Source: HXMU1420-2 sp017643305 | GTDB taxonomy: Bacteria > Pseudomonadota > Alphaproteobacteria > Rhodobacterales > Rhodobacteraceae | DNA: 64,000 nucleotides | Assembly: GCA_965217135.1 (NCBI GenBank) | Contig: OZ244249.1 | Span: 3,348,001-3,412,000, forward strand | Direction of reading: 5' to 3' | Shown here: piece by piece, positions 58,996-64,000 of the stretch | Numbering within the stretch: position 1 is the stretch's first letter | How the letters are laid out: every line of letters begins with the position of its first letter | Notes under the pieces: model-generated | What the model was told of the DNA's origin: nothing | Databases searched by the model: none | What the model saw: only the letters and a program-made list of their open reading frames with translations | Position numbers and translations under genes: made by a program

Positions 58996-59879
58996 GCATT
59001 CTTCTAGACAAAGATACCCGCGTAATTGTTCAGGGCATTACTGGCAAAATGGCGCGTTTCCACACGAAAGACATGCTGGAATACGGCACAAACGTGGTCG
59101 GTGGTGTCGTTCCCGGCAAGGGCGGTGAGAAGGTCGAAGGACTTCCCGTGTTTGACACTGTGGAAGAAGCGGTGGCGAAAACCGGTGCCGAAGCCTCGCT
59201 CGTCTTCGTTCCGCCACCCTTTGCCGCTGACAGCATCATGGAAGCTGCCGACGCGGGCATCCGCTATTGCGTCTGTATCACCGACGGCATCCCCGCACAG
59301 GATATGATCCGGGTAAAACGCTATATGTACCGCTACCCTAAAGAGCGGCGCATGGTGCTGACCGGTCCGAACTGTGCGGGCACGATCAGCCCAGGCAAGG
59401 CGCTTCTCGGGATCATGCCGGGGCACATCTATCTCAAGGGCAACGTGGGCATTGTTGGACGCTCGGGTACATTGGGCTACGAAGCAGCAAGCCAGTTGAA
59501 GGAGCGCGGTATCGGCGTTTCAACGTCCGTCGGAATTGGTGGGGATCCGATCAACGGGTCGTCCTTCAAGGACATCCTCGAACGGTTCGAAGAGGATGAA
59601 GATACGCATGTTATTGCTCTGATAGGTGAAATCGGCGGACCGCAGGAAGCCGAAGCTGCCGAGTACATCCGCGAACACGTGACCAAACCGGTCGTTGCCT
59701 ATGTCGCGGGCCTGACCGCGCCGAAGGGCCGGACAATGGGCCATGCTGGCGCGATCATCTCGGCCTTTGGCGAAAGCGCGTCCGAGAAGGCTGAGATACT
59801 GTCTGCGGCCGGTGTGACGGTCGCCGAAAATCCGGCCGCAATCGGCGAGACCATAGCAAAAGTGATGGAGGCCGCGTGA
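58992..59879 (+). CDS. mtkB: Malate-CoA ligase (malate thiokinase), alpha subunit
   Basis: A 295-residue SucD-like subunit. It has the CoA-binding Rossmann domain (RVIVQGITGKMARFHTKDML, GPNCAGTISPGKALLGIMPG) and the phospho-histidine loop GRTMGHAGAIISAFGESASE, as needed for the phosphoenzyme mechanism. ATG 58992 gives the conserved SILLDKDTRVIVQG start and a 4-bp overlap (ATGA) with mtkA. It forms the heteromeric ligase with MtkA. Confidence 0.9.
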   Translation: MSILLDKDTRVIVQGITGKMARFHTKDMLEYGTNVVGGVVPGKGGEKVEGLPVFDTVEEAVAKTGAEASLVFVPPPFAADSIMEAADAGIRYCVCITDGIPAQDMIRVKRYMYRYPKERRMVLTGPNCAGTISPGKALLGIMPGHIYLKGNVGIVGRSGTLGYEAASQLKERGIGVSTSVGIGGDPINGSSFKDILERFEEDEDTHVIALIGEIGGPQEAEAAEYIREHVTKPVVAYVAGLTAPKGRTMGHAGAIISAFGESASEKAEILSAAGVTVAENPAAIGETIAKVMEAA

Positions 59880-60850
59880 TGGTCAAACCTACTGTACTTG
59901 TCACGCGTCGTTGGCCCGAAGCGGTCGAGGCGCAACTTGCTGCGAAATATGACGTTGAGCTTAACCGCAGTGATCGTCCATTGACCGCGCCCGAGTTTCG
60001 CGAAGCGATCAAGCGATATGATGCCGTATTGCCGACCGTCACGGACAAAATCGGCCCCGAGGCGCTAGACGTTTCGAAACCGCAGACGAAAATTCTTGCA
60101 AACTACGGCGTTGGCTACACGCACATCGACGTCGAGCGGGCAAAGGCTCATGGCATCGCAATCACCAACACGCCGGATGTTTTGTCCGAGTGCACCGCAG
60201 ATCTGGCCATGACGTTGATGCTGATGGTCGCCCGCCGCGCTGGTGATGGCGAGCGCGAACTGCGCGCAGGGCAGTGGCATGGCTGGCGTCCAACGCATTT
60301 GGTCGGCACCAAGGTGTCCGGAAAGACGCTTGGTATTGTGGGTTTCGGCCGGATCGGTCAGGAAATGGCGCGGCGCGCGCATTTCGGGTTCGGCATGGAC
60401 ATCGTTGTCTATAACCGTTCGGTTGTTTGCCCAACGGTTCTGGCGCAATTCAACGCAACGCAGGTAGCCACACTCGATGAGCTGTTGCCGCAATGTGATT
60501 TCGTCTCACTCCATTGCCCGGGTGGTAAGGCCAACGCCCGGATGATCAACTCTCGGCGGCTGGACCTTATGAAGCCGGACGCGTTCCTGATCAACACGGC
60601 GCGCGGTGAAGTGGTCGACGAGGCAGCCCTCGCGCAGGCTTTGATGTTCGAAACCATCGGAGGCGCGGCACTTGATGTGTTCGAGCGCGAACCGATCGTT
60701 AACCCAATGTTGGCGCAATGCGACAACCTTGTGATGTTGCCGCATCTGGGCAGCGCAACCCGCGAGGCACGGCAAGCCATGGGCTTTCGTGTGCTCGACA
60801 ATTTGAACGACTTTTTCGAAGGCAATGCGCCGCGCGACCGCGTCGCCTGA
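59879..60850 (+). CDS. Hydroxypyruvate reductase/2-hydroxyacid dehydrogenase
   Basis: About 323 residues of a D-2-hydroxyacid dehydrogenase. The cofactor motif is GKTLGIVGFGRIGQEMARRA. The catalytic triad is Arg (LINTARGEVVDEAAL), Glu (ALDVFEREPIV) and His (VMLPHLGSATREARQ). Inside a serine-cycle run it should reduce hydroxypyruvate to glycerate with NAD(P)H. ATG 59879 overlaps the mtkB stop by one base; the in-frame GTG at 59876 would add one residue. Confidence 0.9.
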   Translation: MVKPTVLVTRRWPEAVEAQLAAKYDVELNRSDRPLTAPEFREAIKRYDAVLPTVTDKIGPEALDVSKPQTKILANYGVGYTHIDVERAKAHGIAITNTPDVLSECTADLAMTLMLMVARRAGDGERELRAGQWHGWRPTHLVGTKVSGKTLGIVGFGRIGQEMARRAHFGFGMDIVVYNRSVVCPTVLAQFNATQVATLDELLPQCDFVSLHCPGGKANARMINSRRLDLMKPDAFLINTARGEVVDEAALAQALMFETIGGAALDVFEREPIVNPMLAQCDNLVMLPHLGSATREARQAMGFRVLDNLNDFFEGNAPRDRVA

Positions 60851-60865
60851 ACGGAGCAGAAGACA

Positions 60866-62152
60866 ATGAACGCACCATACCGTGACACCGGTTTCTTCTC
60901 GACTGATCTGGAAGATACAGATCCTGCAATCTTTGGCGCCATATCCAAAGAGCTTGGTCGCCAGCGCGAGGAGATCGAACTGATCGCAAGCGAGAACATC
61001 GTCTCGAAAGCCGTGATGCAGGCTCAAGGCTCGGTCATGACAAACAAATATGCCGAGGGCTATCCAGGACGCCGATATTATGGCGGGTGCCAGTTTGTGG
61101 ACATTGCCGAGGAACTGGCCATAGAACGGGCGTGCCAACTGTTTGATTGTGCCTATGCAAATGTGCAGCCGAATTCAGGCAGTCAGGCCAATCAGGGTGT
61201 TTTCCAAGCGCTCTTGCAGCCCGGTGACACGATACTTGGCATGTCGCTGGATGCTGGCGGCCATCTGACCCATGGTGCGCGCCCCAATCAATCGGGCAAA
61301 TGGTTCAACGCCGTTCATTATGGCGTCGACCGCGAAACGCTGGACGTGGACTATGATCAGATCGAAGCGCTGGCGCTTGAGCATCAGCCAAAGATGATCA
61401 TTGCTGGCGGATCAGCCATTCCGCGTAAACTGGACTTCGAACGGTTTCGTGTGATTGCTGATAAAGTCGGCGCATACCTCTTGGCCGATGTGGCGCATTT
61501 CGCAGGGCTGATTGCCGCTGGCCTCTACCCGTCTCCCTTCCCGCATGTCGATGTTGCAACGACCACCACGCACAAAACACTACGTGGCCCGCGTGGTGGC
61601 ATGATCATGACCAACGACGAAGCTCTCGCAAAGAAGTTCAACTCAGCCATTTTCCCCGGCATTCAGGGCGGGCCGCTGATGCATGTCATCGCAGCAAAAG
61701 CAGTGGCGTTTGGCGAGGCGTTGCAGCCATCCTTCGTAAACTATCAAAAACAGGTAATCAGCAACGCCCAAACGCTCGCCGCGTCCTTGCAGGAAGGCGG
61801 GCTGAACATCGTCACCGGTGGAACGGACACGCATGTGATGCTGGTCGATCTGCGTCCCAAGGGCGTTAAGGGGAACACCGCCGAGGCCGCACTGGGCCGT
61901 GCGCATATCACCTGCAACAAGAACGGCATTCCATTCGATACCGAAAAGCCAACGATCACGTCGGGTCTGCGCCTTGGCTCGCCCGCCGGAACAACGCGTG
62001 GGTTTGCCGAAACCGAGTTTCGGCAGATCGGCGCTTGGGTTTCTGAGGTCGTAGATGGACTGTCGGAAACCGATGGTGCACCAAACGATATCGTCGAGAG
62101 ACGGGTCAAAACGCAGGTGCAGAACATGTGCAAAGAGTTTCCGATTTACTGA
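60866..62152 (+). CDS. glyA: Serine hydroxymethyltransferase
   Basis: A 428-residue PLP enzyme joining glycine and methylene-tetrahydrofolate to serine, the C1 entry step of the serine cycle. Visible are QREEIELIASENIVSKAVMQ, the PLP site TTTTHKTLRGPRGGMI with Schiff-base Lys, and GLRLGSPAGTTRGFAETEFR. A possible second glyA elsewhere in the genome would make this the dedicated C1-assimilation copy (inference). It begins 15 bp after the reductase gene. No clear terminator follows. Confidence 0.95.
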   Translation: MNAPYRDTGFFSTDLEDTDPAIFGAISKELGRQREEIELIASENIVSKAVMQAQGSVMTNKYAEGYPGRRYYGGCQFVDIAEELAIERACQLFDCAYANVQPNSGSQANQGVFQALLQPGDTILGMSLDAGGHLTHGARPNQSGKWFNAVHYGVDRETLDVDYDQIEALALEHQPKMIIAGGSAIPRKLDFERFRVIADKVGAYLLADVAHFAGLIAAGLYPSPFPHVDVATTTTHKTLRGPRGGMIMTNDEALAKKFNSAIFPGIQGGPLMHVIAAKAVAFGEALQPSFVNYQKQVISNAQTLAASLQEGGLNIVTGGTDTHVMLVDLRPKGVKGNTAEAALGRAHITCNKNGIPFDTEKPTITSGLRLGSPAGTTRGFAETEFRQIGAWVSEVVDGLSETDGAPNDIVERRVKTQVQNMCKEFPIY

Positions 62153-62309
62153 ATAACTCCAGTGGGTTTTGGCCGGAAACTTCAAAAAAGGACCACCGCC
62201 GCATTGCTGGCTTACAAGTTCATAGCAGTCATCCGACAAATTAGGTCGGGCGGCTGCGTGTGGGACTTGGGTGATTGTGGTCAAATCCGGTGTCTGACGT
62301 CAGCACCAA

Positions 62310-62515
62310 CCGGACAGATTTAGTGGTTTGATCAACGGAGGGTTTCTGGTTCATCGAAGCCACTATGGAGCGAAGATGAACAAGAGATCCGGGACATCGA
62401 AGGATGCCGCTGACAAGTTGGTCAGGGGTATCAAACGCAAAACGGGCAAGCACTATCTCAGGTCCTCCGCTTTCCTAATCATAGGCGCAGACCACTTCAG
62501 TGGGGGAGGATCAAA
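62310..62515 (+). mobile_element. Internally deleted IS3-type remnant (OrfA start fused to IS end)
   Basis: From 62376 the frame reads MNKRSGTSKDAADKLVRGIK, homologous to the OrfA start at 4913, and the leader before it also matches. After GKHYL the OrfA sequence stops and joins GGTCCTCCGCTTTCCTAATC, which resembles the end region at 4799-4817. ACTTCAGTGGGGGAGGATCA follows, like the end at 4831-4850. The copy has thus collapsed to about 200 bp holding both ends, like a MITE. Confidence 0.72.
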
Positions 62516-62596
62516 AGCCGACATCGAGTAAGCGTAAATTACCGGTTCAGCTTTGTGTTACCGTTAGACTTATTCGGGCCTAAGCGGACCCGCAAT

Positions 62597-63012
62597 CTAT
62601 CGTAGCACCATCACCGAGCGATCAGAATGACGAACAATGCAAGCGGTGTTAGAACCTAGCAGATAGTCTTTCAAATCTTCTCGTCCCCCGCCAACAACGA
62701 TCAGATTTGCGTCAATTTCATCGGCATGCCTGATCACCTGATCGTAAACGGTGCCAAAGCGCACTTGGATTTCTGCCTTTGCCTCGGCAGCATCACAAAG
62801 TTGTTCGACTTCTGTGCGTGCGGCTGCCAGCGATTTTGCCTCAAACCCGTCGGAAAACTGGGTTCCGACGATTGCCATTTTAACATCTGGCACCATCGAA
62901 CAGACGTGAAGCTCGGCCCCCAGCCTTCCACTAAAACAGATGCTCTGTGGATCAGGTCGCTTGCTTCCGCCGGAACTGCGGCGTCGATTGAAAGCAATAC
63001 TTTTTTAAACAT
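62597..63012 (-). pseudogene. Universal stress protein (UspA family), frameshifted
   Basis: A UspA-like protein of about 138 residues split over two frames. Frame one gives MFKKVLLSIDAAVPAEASDL and ASVLVEGWG. Frame two continues AELHVCSMVPDVKMAIVGTQ and ends with the ATP-binding-type motif IVVGGGREDLKDYLLGSNTA followed by CIVRHSDRSVMVLR. The break is at a run of five G near 62914; six G would restore TGG-GGG-GCC. It lies 11 bp after a TRAP permease gene, a known pairing (TeaD-like Usp with TRAP importers). Confidence 0.85.
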
Positions 63013-63023
63013 TTCCCATCTCC

Positions 63024-64000
63024 TCAGAACGGCGCTTGGGTTGCTCGGCGGCTTTGATTCCAGCCGATCAAAAGCATCAGAAGGAGGGCTGGGATAAAAA
63101 ACAGCTCTTTCGGCGGTCGATCATTCTCGATTTCAACAGATACGATCTGTGCAGGCTCGTCACCATAGAAATCATAGTCATTGGCCAGTACTTCAAAGAA
63201 TGGCGTGCCGGGGAACGGTTCATCGAGAAGCAAAAGATTGCCCTCTGGGAACACTGAAAGCCCTCCGGCCTGCAGGCGTGCTTCCCCAGAACCTTCAGTT
63301 TCCGGCGTCAAGACAATCGTTTTTTGACCGACAATTCCGGTATCAAAATCAGGAGCTGAAACGATTATGCGAATAGCAGAGCCCGAAGGTACAGCTTCAA
63401 TCGCCTCTATCGCAGAGGGTCCAGCATATATTGTGTACCTATCTTTCCACTGATCCAACCAGAAGTCCGGCCGGAATAACATAAAGACGATAAACAGGAT
63501 GACCGCTGTTTCCCACTTTTTGCTTTTGGCAATAAAGTATCCTTGTGTTGCGGCGGCAAACAACAGCATCGCAATGAGTGACACAAAGAATACCAGTATC
63601 GCTTTGGCAAATCCTACATCGATCAACAACAGATCAGTGTTGAAGATGAACATAAACGGCAACAAGGCCGTTCGGATGTCATAGCTGAACCCTACGATAC
63701 CGGTGCGAATTGGGTCCCCTCTTGAGATCGCTGCCGCCGCATAGGCCGCCAGTCCGACTGGCGGCGTGTCATCCGCCAGAATACCGAAGTAGAACACGAA
63801 CATGTGCACCGCAATCAACGGTACAATCAAACCGGATTGCGCACCGACACTGACGATTACAGGCGCCATAAGAGAGGAAACGACGATGTAATTGGCGGTG
63901 GTCGGCAAACCCATTCCGAGGATCAGTGAAAGGATGGCTACAAGCACCAGCAGAATGATCAGATTGCCGCCCGAGACGACCTCGATCACCTGTCCGATGA
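63024..64000 (-). CDS. TRAP transporter fused permease (4TM/12TM, DUF3394-containing), partial
   Basis: At least 325 C-terminal codons of a fused TRAP permease of the TAXI type; the gene continues beyond the window. Membrane motifs are ILGMGLPTTANYIVVSSLMA, FVFYFGILADDTPPVGLAAY and AAISRGDPIRTGIVGF. The C-terminal soluble part (SAIRIIVSAPDFDTGIVGQK, LLLDEPFPGTPFFEVLANDY) is the DUF3394 region, followed by a final helix and QSRRATQAPF. A TAXI-type binding protein would be expected upstream, outside the window. Confidence 0.9.
   Translation of the reverse strand, partial: IGQVIEVVSGGNLIILLVLVAILSLILGMGLPTTANYIVVSSLMAPVIVSVGAQSGLIVPLIAVHMFVFYFGILADDTPPVGLAAYAAAAISRGDPIRTGIVGFSYDIRTALLPFMFIFNTDLLLIDVGFAKAILVFFVSLIAMLLFAAATQGYFIAKSKKWETAVILFIVFMLFRPDFWLDQWKDRYTIYAGPSAIEAIEAVPSGSAIRIIVSAPDFDTGIVGQKTIVLTPETEGSGEARLQAGGLSVFPEGNLLLLDEPFPGTPFFEVLANDYDFYGDEPAQIVSVEIENDRPPKELFFIPALLLMLLIGWNQSRRATQAPF

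Noticed and set aside
57796..59879. Succinyl-CoA synthetase (sucCD) for the two ligase subunits
   Set aside because: The neighbours are malyl-CoA lyase, serine-glyoxylate aminotransferase, hydroxypyruvate reductase and glyA rather than TCA-cycle genes, which favours malate-CoA ligase. Residue-level proof would need an alignment.

Overview
The window looks like a chromosome segment of a marine-type Rhodobacteraceae (roseobacter group, Alphaproteobacteria). The reasons are high GC, frequent GTG starts with 4-bp stop/start overlaps, many ABC and TRAP importers, L-malyl-CoA lyase and serine-cycle enzymes, a TauC-like permease with a very large insert, and IS3-type insertion sequences. No species is claimed.

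Layout. 0-3.2 kb: end of a TVP38-like membrane protein, a flavin disulfide reductase, a sensor kinase and tRNA-Arg(ACG). 3.6-5.3 kb: a damaged IS3-type element and a truncated second IS. 5.6-14.0 kb: the most striking operon. It holds a branched-chain-type ABC importer (binding protein, two ATPases, two permeases), both subunits of an N,N-dimethylformamidase-like amide hydrolase, and a LuxR-type regulator. The small hydrolase subunit has no frame of its own: it continues in frame from the LivM permease, with a strong internal Shine-Dalgarno site and ATG. 14.1-17.2 kb: an Rrf2 regulator with twin operator-like palindromes, divergent from a flavoprotein lacking its redox cysteines, a CobW-type GTPase and a DUF1826 protein. 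17.2-18.6 kb: a gene graveyard (RTX tail, TIGR03032/DUF4915, DUF3604). 18.8-25.3 kb: secreted protein, parvulin and HupE; DUF2189 protein; FeS-type photolyase and SDR. 25.7-32.0 kb: M20 amidohydrolase, AraC regulator, a secreted amidohydrolase carrying an octamer repeat, DUF3299 protein, AraC remnant, and a porin with an in-frame TGA. 32.1-36.0 kb: taurine/sulfonate-type ABC importer. 37.9-44.5 kb: M24 peptidase, DctPQM TRAP importer, and an amidohydrolase severed from its Tat leader by a TGA. 45.0-48.8 kb: TetR, MFS, GST, VOC and DsbA-like isomerase module. 49.2-54.4 kb: small secreted proteins, iron alcohol dehydrogenase, a TetR-controlled DUF2145 operon and an IS remnant. 54.6-62.2 kb: serine-cycle cluster (malyl-CoA lyase, orphan LuxR response regulator, sgaA, mtkA, mtkB, hydroxypyruvate reductase, glyA). 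62.3-64 kb: IS remnant, frameshifted universal stress protein and a fused TRAP permease running off the window.

How it could work together (inference): the amide importer and hydrolase would release formate and an amine. The serine-cycle cluster 40 kb away could assimilate C1 units or glyoxylate from such substrates. The window also carries an unusual number of recently broken genes (single stops, one-base frameshifts, slippage repeats), which suggests ongoing decay of accessory functions.
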